Positions 1 through 8,143 of a DNA stretch of 38,251 nt are shown here, one piece after another; positions within the stretch are counted from its first letter, which is position 1, and every line of letters starts with the position of its first letter. The notes beneath the pieces were generated by a model. It saw only the letters and a program-made list of their open reading frames with translations. It searched no databases and was not told the DNA's origin. The DNA is taken from positions 1 to 38,251 of the forward strand of contig CAMCRC010000019.1 of the NCBI GenBank assembly GCA_945877175.1. The letters are read 5' to 3'. Origin of the DNA: Klebsiella pneumoniae. Lineage in GTDB: Bacteria > Pseudomonadota > Gammaproteobacteria > Pseudomonadales > Pseudohongiellaceae. Made by a program: the position numbers and the translations under genes.

Positions 1-110
1 CGAGTGAGCAAAATGACCCAAGGCATTTTGCGAAGCGAGGGCACCCGGGAGGGGTGCGGGTCAGCCGCAGCACAGACAGGCGCCCCGCCAGGGCCGTCTC
101 CTGGCACCAT
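1..110. other. Left-edge intergenic sequence, no gene seen
   Basis: I see no supported coding region here. The short open frames that cross this stretch lack a ribosome binding site or a recognisable protein. The sequence is GC-rich and leads into the repeat array at 111-177. It may be the spacer beyond dps, with the next gene outside the window. Confidence 0.4.
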
Positions 111-177
111 TGTTCGCGGGCAAGGCCCGCTCCCACAGGCAAGGCCCGGTCCCACAGACAAGGCCCGCTCCCGCTGG
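111..177. repeat. REP-like element with three 19-bp tandem copies
   Basis: Three consecutive 19-bp units occupy 121-139, 140-158 and 159-177. The unit is CAAGGCCCGCTCCCACAGG, and copies two and three carry one to a few substitutions. The first copy is preceded by TTCGCGGG, so GCGGGC (116-121), AAG and GCCCGC (125-130) can form a 6-bp stem. The reverse complement, GTGGGAGCGGGC followed by TTGCCCGC, closely resembles the REP sequences spread through Pseudomonas genomes. The array ends 2 bp before the dps stop codon, so it lies directly in the 3' end of that transcript and could act as an mRNA-stabilising or terminating structure. Confidence 0.6.
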
Positions 178-179
178 CG

Positions 180-650
180 CTATCTGTTCAGCGCGCGCAA
201 CATCCACGCGGTTTTCTCGTGCAGGCGCATGCGATCGGACGCCAGCGAAGCAGAGGACTCGTCGCCAGCCTCCTGCGCCACCTTCAGCACCTTGCGGCAG
301 GTTCTCACCACGGCTTCGTGACCCAGCGTCAGGATGTCCACCATGGCACGTCCCGCAGGAATGTCATCGACTTCCTTGATGGAACTCAGGCGGGCAAACT
401 CCTTGTAAGTGCCGGGCGCCACGACATCCAGCGCGCGGATGCGTTCGGCCACTTCGTCGACGGCCAGGGCCAGCTCGGTGTACTGCTCCTCGAACATCAG
501 GTGCAACTCGCGGAACTGCGCTCCGGTGACATTCCAGTGAAAATTGTGGGTCATCAGGTAGAGCGTGTAAGAGTCGGCCAGCAGATGCTTGAGACCCTCT
601 GCGATGGCGAGGCGGTCGCTTTCCTTGATGCCGATGTCGATGCTGCTCAT
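180..650 (-). CDS. dps: Dps-family ferritin-like DNA-protection protein
   Basis: A 156-residue protein of the Dps family, which forms cytoplasmic dodecamers, oxidises Fe(II) with peroxide and stores the iron, protecting DNA. The family signature is visible: HNFHWNV around residues 35-41, then [12 protein letters not shown] and VDEVAERI. The inter-subunit ferroxidase ligands can be assigned as H38, H50, E54, D65 and E69. The N-terminal tail is short and not Lys-rich, so strong direct DNA binding of the E. coli Dps type is not assured. The gene lies 58 nt downstream of yebC on the same strand and may be cotranscribed with it. It ends beside the REP-like array. Full length, no anomalies seen. 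Confidence 0.93.
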   Translation of the reverse strand: MSSIDIGIKESDRLAIAEGLKHLLADSYTLYLMTHNFHWNVTGAQFRELHLMFEEQYTELALAVDEVAERIRALDVVAPGTYKEFARLSSIKEVDDIPAGRAMVDILTLGHEAVVRTCRKVLKVAQEAGDESSASLASDRMRLHEKTAWMLRALNR

Positions 651-708
651 GGTGTACTCCTGTTGGCGATTGAATATGCGGGTTGCACTGTATCAGAGTG
701 GAGGCTGT

Positions 709-1413
709 TCACTCAGATGCAAGGCCGGCATAGACCGTCTGTACATCGTCATCGCCGTCGATGGCATCCAGGAAGGCTTCCACCTCTTCCAGCTCGGCAG
801 CGCCCAGCTTTACAGGATTCTTCGGCCGGTAGCCCAGCTTGGCGGACTCCACCTTGAAGCCGAAATTCGGCAGCGCCCTGCACACGGCATCCAGATCGGT
901 GGGCTCGGTCAGGAACAGCGTGACATTGTCGTCGCCAGGCTCCAGATCCTGCGCACCGGCCTCAATGGCGGCCAGCTCCGCATCGGCATCGGTTGCTGTG
1001 GGCACTGCTTCAATCATGCCCAGGTAGTCGAAGTCCCAGGCGACAGAGCCGGAACTGCCCAGCTGTCCCTTGCGGAACAGCACGCGCATGCTGGAATAGG
1101 TGCGATTGGTATTGTCGGTGAGGCACTCCACGATGACGGGCACCTGATGGGGTGCAAATCCTTCATAGATGGCCTTTTCATAGTGCACCGCGTCGTCCAG
1201 CAGGCCGGCGCCTTTCTTGATGGCCCGCTCCAGCGTCTCGCGGGTCATGGACGCCTTCTTGGCGGCTTCGATGGCAAGTCGCAAGCGCGGGTTCATGTCC
1301 GGATCGGCACCGCTGCGCGCGGCCACCATGATTTCCTTCGTGAGTTTGGTGAAGATACGGCCCTTGGCATTGGCCGCCAATTCTTTGTGCTTGGCTTTCC
1401 ACTGTGCGCCCAT
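709..1413 (-). CDS. yebC: YebC/PmpR/TACO1-family protein
   Basis: A 234-residue protein. The start ([19 protein letters not shown]), the segment [20 protein letters not shown] and the motif [19 protein letters not shown] are diagnostic of the YebC family. Members have been described as DNA-binding regulators (PmpR of Pseudomonas) and as ribosome-associated factors that ease translation of proline-rich stretches (TACO1/YebC). Length is normal for the family. AGGAC precedes the ATG. It lies 88 nt downstream of the multicopper oxidase and 58 nt upstream of dps, all on the minus strand. Which YebC subgroup it belongs to cannot be decided by eye. Confidence 0.93.
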   Translation of the reverse strand: MGAQWKAKHKELAANAKGRIFTKLTKEIMVAARSGADPDMNPRLRLAIEAAKKASMTRETLERAIKKGAGLLDDAVHYEKAIYEGFAPHQVPVIVECLTDNTNRTYSSMRVLFRKGQLGSSGSVAWDFDYLGMIEAVPTATDADAELAAIEAGAQDLEPGDDNVTLFLTEPTDLDAVCRALPNFGFKVESAKLGYRPKNPVKLGAAELEEVEAFLDAIDGDDDVQTVYAGLASE

Positions 1414-1435
1414 GTTGTCCTGTCTCTGTCAGCAT

Positions 1436-1452
1436 CCGGACTCGGGGTCCGG
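1436..1452. other. Short GC-rich hairpin between multicopper oxidase and yebC
   Basis: CCGGAC (1436-1441), a 5-nt loop and GTCCGG (1447-1452) form a perfect 6-bp inverted repeat in the 88-nt gap between the two minus-strand genes. There is no T-run after it, so it is not a canonical intrinsic terminator. It could be an mRNA-stabilising or attenuating structure in the yebC leader. Confidence 0.3.
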
Positions 1453-1501
1453 CGGGAATTGCGGTTTCGAAGGCCGCTGATAATACGTGGTGCGAGGAAG
1501 A

Positions 1502-3109
1502 TCAGACAACAACAAACTGGCCCATCATGCCGTGATCCTCATGTTCGAGGATGTGGCAGTGGTACATGTAGGCGTGGTCCGGATCCGGATACCGGTCGAA
1601 CCGGGCAATGACCCGCACAGTCTCGGAGATATGCACGCGCACCGTGTCCTTCAGCCCGCGCTCCTCAGGGGGTGGCGGCGCACCATTGCGGTCCAGAATC
1701 TCGAAATGCACCTTGTGGATGTGGAAAGGGTGAATCATCGGCGAGACATTGCGCAACTCCCAGATCTCCACGGCGCCTTCCTGCACTTCAAAATTGATCC
1801 TGTTCATGTCCATGGTCATGCCATTGAGCTTGAAGACACCACCGCCAAATCCGCCGCCATTGCCACCGCCATTACCGCCTCCGCCTGCACCCCGGCCCTC
1901 CCGGCCGCCCCCATTGCCCGGCCCGTTGCCCATGCCCAGCTCGAAGTAACGGGTCTGGGTGGCCTCGGCCTCCTGCAGACGGGCGATCTGCGTCAGAACG
2001 GCGGGCACTTCGGGAGACGCCGCCAGTACTGCCGCCGGGCGAATCTGCAGGACGTCAAAAGCGTCCTTGTCCAGCAAGCGCATCATGCCGTTCATCTGAC
2101 CGTTGTACAGCGCCGGATAGGGCGACACGGGCAGGTTTACCAGAAAGAAAGGCTCGGAGGGAGCGATGTTGAGCACGATCTCGGCCCGCTCGCCAGGCGC
2201 CAGCGTGACGCGGTCCACCTGCAGTGGGCTCTCCAGGAAGGAGCTGTCCCCCGCAATCAGGGCGAAGGCCTGGCCATCGCTGCGCGCAATGGTGAAGGTG
2301 CGTGCATTGGCGGCATTGAGAACGCGCAGTCGCAACTTTTGCGTACTGACTTCCAGGTAGGGAGCGGCGGTGCCATTGACCAGCAGCGTTTCGCCGCGCA
2401 CTCCGCGCATGAGAGCGCTGACATTGGTCGGGTACACCAGGGCTCCATTCTCGTCGAAACGCCGATCCTGCAGGATAAGTGGCACATCATCCACGCCGTA
2501 CTGCGAGGGCAGGTCCAGCGCGTCAGATTCGGCACTTTCCACGATGATCATGCCGGCCAGCCCGCTGTAAACCTGAGGCCCGGTGCGATGGTGCAGGTGC
2601 GAGTGATACCAGCAGGTCGAGGCATGCTGATCGAGGGTGAACGTCGCCAGCCAGCGGCCCCCGGGCGGGATGATCTGATGGGGGCCACCGTCCATGCTGG
2701 CGGGCACGTGCAGGCCGTGCCAGTGCAGGGTTGTCTCTTCCGTCATCGCATTGTGGACGTCGATGGCGATGGGCTCTGCGCAGCGCAGGCGCAAAGTGGG
2801 CCCAAGATAGCTGCCGTTGATGCCCAGCGTCGGCGTCTCGAACTCCTCGAAGAAGCGAGTCAGACCGTTCTGGGCCTGCAGACTGAAACTCCGGGTGCCT
2901 TCCTGCAGTGTACCTTCCAGCAGCGCGGGAATGCGCAGTGGGTTGACACCGGTCGGACCGGGCGAAATAGTGATGGTGGGGAACTGGGTGCTTCCCACCC
3001 TTTGCTCCGGAGGAAGGGGTTCCGGAGCACGGGGGCGCAGCCAGGCATAGCCGGCGGCGGACATGAAACCGAGGGAGCCCAGCCATTTCAACATCTGGCG
3101 TCTGTTCAT
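1502..3109 (-). CDS. Tat-exported multicopper oxidase
   Basis: A 535-residue three-cupredoxin multicopper oxidase. These oxidise metal ions or phenolics and reduce O2 to water at the periplasmic face. All four copper motifs are visible: HWHGLH (about 129-134), WYHSHLHH (about 167-174), HPFHIH (about 460) and HCHILEHEDHGMM near the C-terminus with the T1 cysteine, histidine and methionine. The N-terminus NRRQMLKWLG followed by a hydrophobic stretch is a twin-arginine signal. I chose the ATG at 3109, which has GAGAAG upstream, over an in-frame TTG at 3133. A Gly/Asn-rich loop lies near residues 391-424. The stop of ynjD is only 57 nt upstream of this start, so the gene may belong to the ynj operon. 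Substrate (Cu(I), Mn or organic) is unknown. Confidence 0.92.
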   Translation of the reverse strand: MNRRQMLKWLGSLGFMSAAGYAWLRPRAPEPLPPEQRVGSTQFPTITISPGPTGVNPLRIPALLEGTLQEGTRSFSLQAQNGLTRFFEEFETPTLGINGSYLGPTLRLRCAEPIAIDVHNAMTEETTLHWHGLHVPASMDGGPHQIIPPGGRWLATFTLDQHASTCWYHSHLHHRTGPQVYSGLAGMIIVESAESDALDLPSQYGVDDVPLILQDRRFDENGALVYPTNVSALMRGVRGETLLVNGTAAPYLEVSTQKLRLRVLNAANARTFTIARSDGQAFALIAGDSSFLESPLQVDRVTLAPGERAEIVLNIAPSEPFFLVNLPVSPYPALYNGQMNGMMRLLDKDAFDVLQIRPAAVLAASPEVPAVLTQIARLQEAEATQTRYFELGMGNGPGNGGGREGRGAGGGGNGGGNGGGFGGGVFKLNGMTMDMNRINFEVQEGAVEIWELRNVSPMIHPFHIHKVHFEILDRNGAPPPPEERGLKDTVRVHISETVRVIARFDRYPDPDHAYMYHCHILEHEDHGMMGQFVVV

Positions 3110-3166
3110 CAGAATCTTCTCGACTGTAGTCAATACACCATTGCACTTATTTTGTAGCCTGACGCT

Positions 3167-3814
3167 TCAAAGCTGAACTATGCGACCGCCCGCGGCCTCG
3201 GCATCTTCCGGGTCATGGGTGACCATGAGCGTCGGCAGCCCTGCCCGCTGCAGGGTGCTGAAGACCAGGGCACGGACATCCCGGCGCAGGCTGGCGTCCA
3301 GTCGCGAGAACGGCTCGTCCAGCAGCACGGCATGGGGCTCCGACAAGAGCAGACGCTGCAGCGCCACGCGGGACTTCTGCCCGCCCGAGAGTGTATCGGG
3401 ATCACGAGCGGCATAGCCTTCCAGCCCCACGGCGACCAGCGCGGCCTGCACGCGGGCGTCCTTGTCCTGCTTCCCTGCCGGCAGCGCAAAGCGCAGATTG
3501 CCGCCGACAGACAGGTGAGGAAACAGCAGGGGGTCCTGAAACAACAGGCCGATGCGGCGCTGCTCGGCGGGCAATGCCAGCACGTTCCGCCGATCCAGCA
3601 GCACCGTGCCCGAGGCGCTGAAGGCCGGGGCCAGAAACCCCGCCAGCCAGGCCAGCAGGCTGGACTTCCCAGCGCCAGAGGGGCCCATCACCGTCACGAT
3701 CTCACCCCCACATACATCGGCGTCCAGCGCCAGCAACAGGGTGCCGCGCAGGCTCAGCCGCACGTCCTGCAACTGCAGGCGGTGGCTGGTGGCGTTGGTC
3801 TGCTGATCGGTCAC
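3167..3814 (-). CDS. ynjD: ABC transporter ATP-binding protein, YnjD-like
   Basis: The ATPase subunit (about 215 residues) of a YnjBCD-type importer. Walker A is MGPSGAGKSS, the Q-loop is FQDPLLFPHLSVGGNL, the signature is LSGGQKSR, Walker B is AVLLDEPFSRLD and the switch histidine is in VTHDPEDAEAAGG. An upstream ATG at 3916 would run about 100 nt into ynjC. The GTG at 3814 overlaps the ynjC TGA as GTGA and gives the usual N-terminus, so I chose it. Translation is probably coupled to ynjC. The imported substrate of YnjBCD is not established; thiamine-like ligands have been suggested from similarity to TbpA. Confidence 0.9.
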   Translation of the reverse strand: MTDQQTNATSHRLQLQDVRLSLRGTLLLALDADVCGGEIVTVMGPSGAGKSSLLAWLAGFLAPAFSASGTVLLDRRNVLALPAEQRRIGLLFQDPLLFPHLSVGGNLRFALPAGKQDKDARVQAALVAVGLEGYAARDPDTLSGGQKSRVALQRLLLSEPHAVLLDEPFSRLDASLRRDVRALVFSTLQRAGLPTLMVTHDPEDAEAAGGRIVQL

Positions 3815-5493
3815 TGCCTGTCCCTCATGCCATTGCGATGGCGCCACACCAGGCGCGGTACGTACAAAGCCAGCAGGAATCCCAGCATGGGCAGCAGGGA
3901 CTGCAACAGCGCCCACACGGCGATGATGCTGCGGTTGCCACCCGAGGCCAGAGCCACCGCCTCGCTGGTGATCGTCGGCACCCTGCCCGCGCCGGGCAGT
4001 TGCGTGGCGAGATACTGCCCGACACTGACAGCGATGCCAACTGCGGCGGCCGTCAGGCAGGGCCCGAGCAGCAGCGGCAGGCGGATACGCCAGAAGCTGC
4101 GCCAGGGCGACGCGCCCAGTGTGGATGCCAGCTGCGCCCAGCGCGGGTCCAGACGCCGGTAGGCCTCGGACAGCGCCAGAAACACATAGGGCAATACGAA
4201 CAGCAGGTGCGCGAACAACACCAGGCGCCAGTCAGGCACCCAACGCAGGAACTCCGTGGCCACAATCAAGCCGAACAGGAAGGCAATCTGCGGAATCACC
4301 AGCGGCACGTACAGCAGCCACAGGGCCGGGGTGAACTTCCGCCCGTCGCGCTGTTCGCCCTCAAGCACCGCCACCGCCAGCACGAGGGCGATGGCGGTCG
4401 AGGCCGCCGCTATGCCCAGCGTGTTGCCCAGAGGGCCGCTCACCTCGGGCAGCGTGCGGGACCAAGTTTGCAGCGTCCAGGCCCCCGGAAGATTGTCGGG
4501 AAAGCGCCAGAAGCCCGCGATGGAATTCATCAGCAGCGCCACCAGCCCCCCCAGAGCCAGGCCAGCAGCCAGCCAGACGCCGAAGGTGCCGCCCACCCGC
4601 ACCACGGACTCGCCCCGCCCCCTCTGCCCTGCAGCCAGCCAGCGTCGGCCGAGCACGGCCGCCAGTGCCTCCAGACAACGCCAGAGCAGCATTGCGAATG
4701 CTGTCACCCCCAGCTGCAGCAGAGCACCGGCGGCGGCCTGAAAGCGCCAGGCAAGGTCGGGGTCGGAAAACCACTGCAACACCGCGACACTCAACGTGGG
4801 TGGCAGCGTCGGGCCCAGAATCATCGAAACCTCCACCGTGGCACTGGCGAAGGCAATCACGGCATACACCGGCAGTCGCACCAGCGGATACAGAGCGGGC
4901 AGCACGGTGAGCAGCCACGCCACAGCGGGGCTGTAGCCCAGAGAACGGGCCATGGCCACACGCCTCTGGGGGTCACATTGTGGCAGCGCCGCCAGCGCCA
5001 TGAGCAGCAGAAAAGGGATCTCCTTGATGAGCAGCCCCAGCATCAGGCTAAGCCCCCAGGGGTCGTTGACGATCAGAGCGTCGGGCGGGCGGGTCCAGCC
5101 GCTGATCTGCGGCGAGACCAGGCGTGCCAGCAGACCGGCAGGTGCAATCAGAAAGGCCAGCCCGAAGGCAGCGGCGGCATGGGGAATGGCCAGCAGAGGG
5201 GCAACGAGCCGGCGGATCCAGCGCTCCAGCCCCGACCCGGAGATGCCGGCCAGAAACATCATCACGATGCTCAGTGCCAGCAGGGGCGTCAGTAAGCCCG
5301 CCTGCAGGCTGACCAGTATGCTGTCGCTCAGGCCCGGGCTGGCGAACAGTGCCTTCCAGTGCTGCAGCGTGAAGGAGTTGCCACCCAGCACCGGCAGATA
5401 GCCGAAGGCCGGCAGTACAGTCAGACCAACGCCTAGCCCTACGGGCAGCGTCAGCAGCGCGATGACCAGCCAGGGCGCGGCACGCAGCAACAC
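3811..5493 (-). CDS. ynjC: ABC transporter permease, YnjC-like (double-domain)
   Basis: A 560-residue inner-membrane protein with two tandem permease domains, as in the ThiP/FbpB class. Each half has about six hydrophobic segments. EAA-type cytoplasmic loops are visible (MARSLGYSPAVAWLLTVLP in the first half, ASTLGASPWRSFWRIRLPL in the second). The open frame extends to 5601, but that would overlap ynjB by 106 nt. A GTG at 5493, one base after the ynjB TGA and preceded by GGAG, gives an N-terminus that starts just before the first membrane span (LLRAAPWLVIALL). It forms the channel with YnjD and receives ligand from YnjB. Confidence 0.88.
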   Translation of the reverse strand: MLLRAAPWLVIALLTLPVGLGVGLTVLPAFGYLPVLGGNSFTLQHWKALFASPGLSDSILVSLQAGLLTPLLALSIVMMFLAGISGSGLERWIRRLVAPLLAIPHAAAAFGLAFLIAPAGLLARLVSPQISGWTRPPDALIVNDPWGLSLMLGLLIKEIPFLLLMALAALPQCDPQRRVAMARSLGYSPAVAWLLTVLPALYPLVRLPVYAVIAFASATVEVSMILGPTLPPTLSVAVLQWFSDPDLAWRFQAAAGALLQLGVTAFAMLLWRCLEALAAVLGRRWLAAGQRGRGESVVRVGGTFGVWLAAGLALGGLVALLMNSIAGFWRFPDNLPGAWTLQTWSRTLPEVSGPLGNTLGIAAASTAIALVLAVAVLEGEQRDGRKFTPALWLLYVPLVIPQIAFLFGLIVATEFLRWVPDWRLVLFAHLLFVLPYVFLALSEAYRRLDPRWAQLASTLGASPWRSFWRIRLPLLLGPCLTAAAVGIAVSVGQYLATQLPGAGRVPTITSEAVALASGGNRSIIAVWALLQSLLPMLGFLLALYVPRLVWRHRNGMRDRQ

Positions 5494-5494
5494 C

Positions 5495-6703
5495 TCAGCG
5501 TGCTCCGTAACGCGCCAGCCAGGCCTGTTCCAGCGCTTCCATCCAGGTCGGATGGGGCTCGCGCAGCGACACGCCCAGCGCCTCGGGAGGCAGGGTGGCA
5601 ACGCCGGGGTCGATGCGCGCGAAGCGCTCGCGGTCTTCCGGGTTCAGCGCCGCCATGCTCAGTACCGTGCTGCTGCCCATGACCTCGGGCGCGTATGCCC
5701 GCGCCTGCGCCTCTGGCGAAAGCAGATAATTGGCTGCCACCATGGCGCCGGCCTTTGCGGGTGCATTGAAAGGTATGGCGAGAAAGCTGACATTGCCGAT
5801 ACTGCCACCGCTTGGAACATACGTGCGCACGGAAGGCGGCAGTTCGCCAGCCAGAATGCCCGCACTCGCCTCGGCCGGACTGAACGAGAACGCCAGCACA
5901 ATCTCGCCGTCCCCCAGCATGCGCCGCAGCTCGCCGCCATTGCCGGGGAAACTGCGGCCGCTGCGCAGCAGCGTGGGATGCAGTGCGTCAAGGAACGCCC
6001 ACAGCGGGGCACTGACCTCGTCAAACCGCGCCGGCTCCACTGGCTTGTAGAGGGCAGCGGTATCGCCCGCCAGCTCCAGCAGCGCCTGCTTCAGAAAGGT
6101 GGACCCGAGGAAGTCGGGCGGACGCGGATAAGTGAATTGTCCCGGGTTGGCTACACTCCACGCCAGAAGCGCCGGCATGGAGTGCGGGGGCTCGGGCAGC
6201 AGCGCCGCGTCGTGATAGAACACCAGCTTTGAGCGTGTCCACGGCGACTCGTAGCCTTCCACTGGAATGGTGAAGTCCTCGCGCATCTCGGGGAAGCGTC
6301 CAGCCTCCACCAGCGCGAAATTGGGCAGAGACTCGGCGAAGGGCCCGAACAGCAGGTCGCTGGCCTTGAGTGCGGCGAAATTCTCGCCATTGAGCCACAG
6401 CAGATCGGCACTGCCCTGCTCCTCATTGCCTGCCATGCGTTCCGCCACGATGCGCGACACGGACTCGGCCGTATCGCCAATCTTCACGTGCTGCAGCGAC
6501 ACGCCGAACTGCGCCTGCAGCTGTTCGCCCGCCCAGGAGATGAAGCCATTGATCTGCGGGTCGCCGGCCCAGGCGTGGAAATAGACCGTCTGTCCGCGCG
6601 CTTGTGCCAGCACTGCGTCCCAGTCCTGCGGGTCGGGTGTGGCGGCACGCGCAGAACCCGTCATCAGGGCCAGCACGCTCAGCAACAGGACGGGCATTCT
6701 CAT
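5495..6703 (-). CDS. ynjB: ABC transporter substrate-binding protein, YnjB-like
   Basis: A 402-residue periplasmic binding protein. From the ATG at 6703 it begins with a Sec signal peptide (MRMPVLLLSVLALMTGSARA). Segments such as GQTVYFHAWAGDPQIN, DLLWLNGENFAALK, GYESPWTRSKLVFYH and PGQFTYPRPPDFLGSTFL match the E. coli YnjB pattern as I recall it, so the family call is firm. The ATG overlaps the stop of the radical SAM gene as ATGA, showing translational coupling; an upstream in-frame ATG at 6727 would bury the signal peptide. The ligand is unknown. Confidence 0.92.
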   Translation of the reverse strand: MRMPVLLLSVLALMTGSARAATPDPQDWDAVLAQARGQTVYFHAWAGDPQINGFISWAGEQLQAQFGVSLQHVKIGDTAESVSRIVAERMAGNEEQGSADLLWLNGENFAALKASDLLFGPFAESLPNFALVEAGRFPEMREDFTIPVEGYESPWTRSKLVFYHDAALLPEPPHSMPALLAWSVANPGQFTYPRPPDFLGSTFLKQALLELAGDTAALYKPVEPARFDEVSAPLWAFLDALHPTLLRSGRSFPGNGGELRRMLGDGEIVLAFSFSPAEASAGILAGELPPSVRTYVPSGGSIGNVSFLAIPFNAPAKAGAMVAANYLLSPEAQARAYAPEVMGSSTVLSMAALNPEDRERFARIDPGVATLPPEALGVSLREPHPTWMEALEQAWLARYGAR

Positions 6704-7803
6704 GAGTGCGAGGCCATCGCAGTGCACGTGGCGGATACCTGATCGGCAGTGTCGGCGCCCGAACGGGCCAGGACACCATGGCGACGCGCACGCCGCTCCC
6801 GGTAGAGGCTGTCCAGCACCTTGCCCAGTACCTCCTCATGGAAGCGGTCACAGCCAATGCACAGGTTCTGATAGGGCCGGCCATCGGGACTGGTGGTGTG
6901 AGATGCCTCCAGAAAACGTGCTTCGCTCCAGCCATGGGCAAGCCCCATTTTTTCAGGAGCACCGGCATTGATGGCCTGAATGGCTGGCTGTGAAGCCAGA
7001 TGATCGAGAATCTCGAGCAGCGGCTCTTCCGTCAGATTGCCCAGAGGGTGTGCGGTCTTGAGACAGCAGGGATAGACATCGCCGGTCGGGTCAATGGACA
7101 CCTCCGATCCTGCCTGGCCATGGTTCAGAAAATTCAGTCCGCCAGACCAGGCGTTGCAGAAGTTGTCTTCAAGCGTGGCCGTGGAGAGTCCGTTCTGCCA
7201 GGCACGGCCCCGGGGCCAGAGCTTGCCGATCCAGGCGTCTTCCGTCGCGCCGAACATGTTGAAGTACGCCGGACCGGTGCCATCCTCGAGGCGCCTGGCC
7301 GCAAACAGCGCGGAATTCTGCAGGCCGGCGGCCTGGAACATGGCCAACAGCTTGTCGATGAGTTTCTGACGTTTGTCGCCTTCCATCCCCACGTGGTAGT
7401 CATCCATGCCGGCCACGGAAATGGTGTTGACCCCCAGTGCCAGCAATTCGTCGAGAATCTTCGGGGTCAGCAAGTCGCCCGTCGTTTGCACAATGACGCG
7501 AACGCCCCCTTGTTCCCGATACTTGTCCCGGATGGCCTGCAACGTGGGATACAGCACCCGCTCGCGCACCGGCTCCGTCAATACGTCGCCGCCCGACAGG
7601 ATGATGCGCCCCGCCCGCTCCACGCCGTCTTCCACATAGCTCAGACGCGCAGGCAAATTGGCGATGATGCGCGGGGCATTGCGGACAGCCTCGGCCACTA
7701 CAGCAGCAAGTTCGTCGCGCACATAGGGGCGGAAGCGCTCTTCGTAACAGTGTTTGCAGCGGCGGTGACAATGCCAGCACAACACGTAGTAAATGGACTC
7801 CAT
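6700..7803 (-). CDS. Radical SAM/SPASM-type protein of unknown function
   Basis: A 367-residue protein with the radical SAM cluster motif CHRRCKHC near the N-terminus (C12, C16, C19 from the chosen ATG), an extra cysteine at position 9, and a GGD motif (ILSGGDVLTEP) typical of the fold. The C-terminal third has SPASM-like cysteines: FCNAW, VYPCCLKTAHPLGNL and CIGCDRF. SPASM proteins bind auxiliary Fe-S clusters and often modify peptides or proteins, or make cofactors. Start: the ATG at 7803 has GAGG upstream and puts the cluster motif at the expected distance; the ATG at 7842 overlaps the upstream gene. It is coupled to ynjB (ATGA) and follows the small gene by 25 nt. The product of the reaction cannot be read from sequence. 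Confidence 0.85.
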   Translation of the reverse strand: MESIYYVLCWHCHRRCKHCYEERFRPYVRDELAAVVAEAVRNAPRIIANLPARLSYVEDGVERAGRIILSGGDVLTEPVRERVLYPTLQAIRDKYREQGGVRVIVQTTGDLLTPKILDELLALGVNTISVAGMDDYHVGMEGDKRQKLIDKLLAMFQAAGLQNSALFAARRLEDGTGPAYFNMFGATEDAWIGKLWPRGRAWQNGLSTATLEDNFCNAWSGGLNFLNHGQAGSEVSIDPTGDVYPCCLKTAHPLGNLTEEPLLEILDHLASQPAIQAINAGAPEKMGLAHGWSEARFLEASHTTSPDGRPYQNLCIGCDRFHEEVLGKVLDSLYRERRARRHGVLARSGADTADQVSATCTAMASHS

Positions 7804-7828
7804 GACAGCCTCGCTATGGCAAACCTGG

Positions 7829-8128
7829 TTATTCCAATCCATCCGCTGCGTAGACGTGCAGCATCAGATCACTGTGCTCCGACCACACCGCCTCTTCTGC
7901 AAGCAGCGCAAGTCCTTCGTCCCGCTCCGCATCCACCACGTCGCGGGCACCAAATTCGTCGATGTAGAATCCAATTCTATCCTGTGCCACGCCCTCATGC
8001 AGACGCGCCACGAGCCATTCCTTGAGTTCTTGCGGAGCCACACCGGGCTCGCGCCGGATCAGGGCCCGCAGGATTTCCAGTACCGATGCCTCTTCGTCCA
8101 GGTTGCTGCTGAATACTTCTTCACGCAT
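7829..8128 (-). CDS. Small acidic protein of unknown function upstream of the radical SAM gene
   Basis: About 99 residues, acidic, rich in Glu, Asp, Leu and Ala, and likely helical (segments SVLEILRALIRREPGVAPQ and ELKEWLVARLHEGVAQDRI). I do not recognise a family. It has no cysteine, no signal peptide and no membrane segment, and does not show the PqqD/RRE pattern. The ATG at 8128 is preceded by GGAGAG at a good distance; an ATG at 8143 is also possible. It follows the EamA gene without a gap and precedes the radical SAM gene by 25 nt, so it is probably cotranscribed with both. It could be a partner, chaperone or substrate of the radical SAM protein. Confidence 0.65.
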   Translation of the reverse strand: MREEVFSSNLDEEASVLEILRALIRREPGVAPQELKEWLVARLHEGVAQDRIGFYIDEFGARDVVDAERDEGLALLAEEAVWSEHSDLMLHVYAADGLE

Positions 8129-8143
8129 GACACTTCTCTCCAT

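Noticed and set aside
54-857. Long plus-strand open frames over dps and yebC
   Set aside because: They are antisense shadows of well-supported minus-strand genes in GC-rich codons and have no family resemblance.
1487-3157. 556-codon plus-strand open frame antisense to the multicopper oxidase
   Set aside because: The minus-strand protein has all four copper motifs and a Tat signal; the plus frame shows no recognisable protein.
3838-5295. 485-codon plus-strand open frame antisense to ynjC
   Set aside because: Composition is Gln/Arg/His-rich low complexity, typical of an antisense frame to a membrane protein gene; ynjC is clearly real.
7829-8128. Small protein as a classical RiPP precursor
   Set aside because: It has no Cys/Ser/Thr-rich core, no GG leader cleavage site and no repeat, so a precursor role is not supported by sequence alone.
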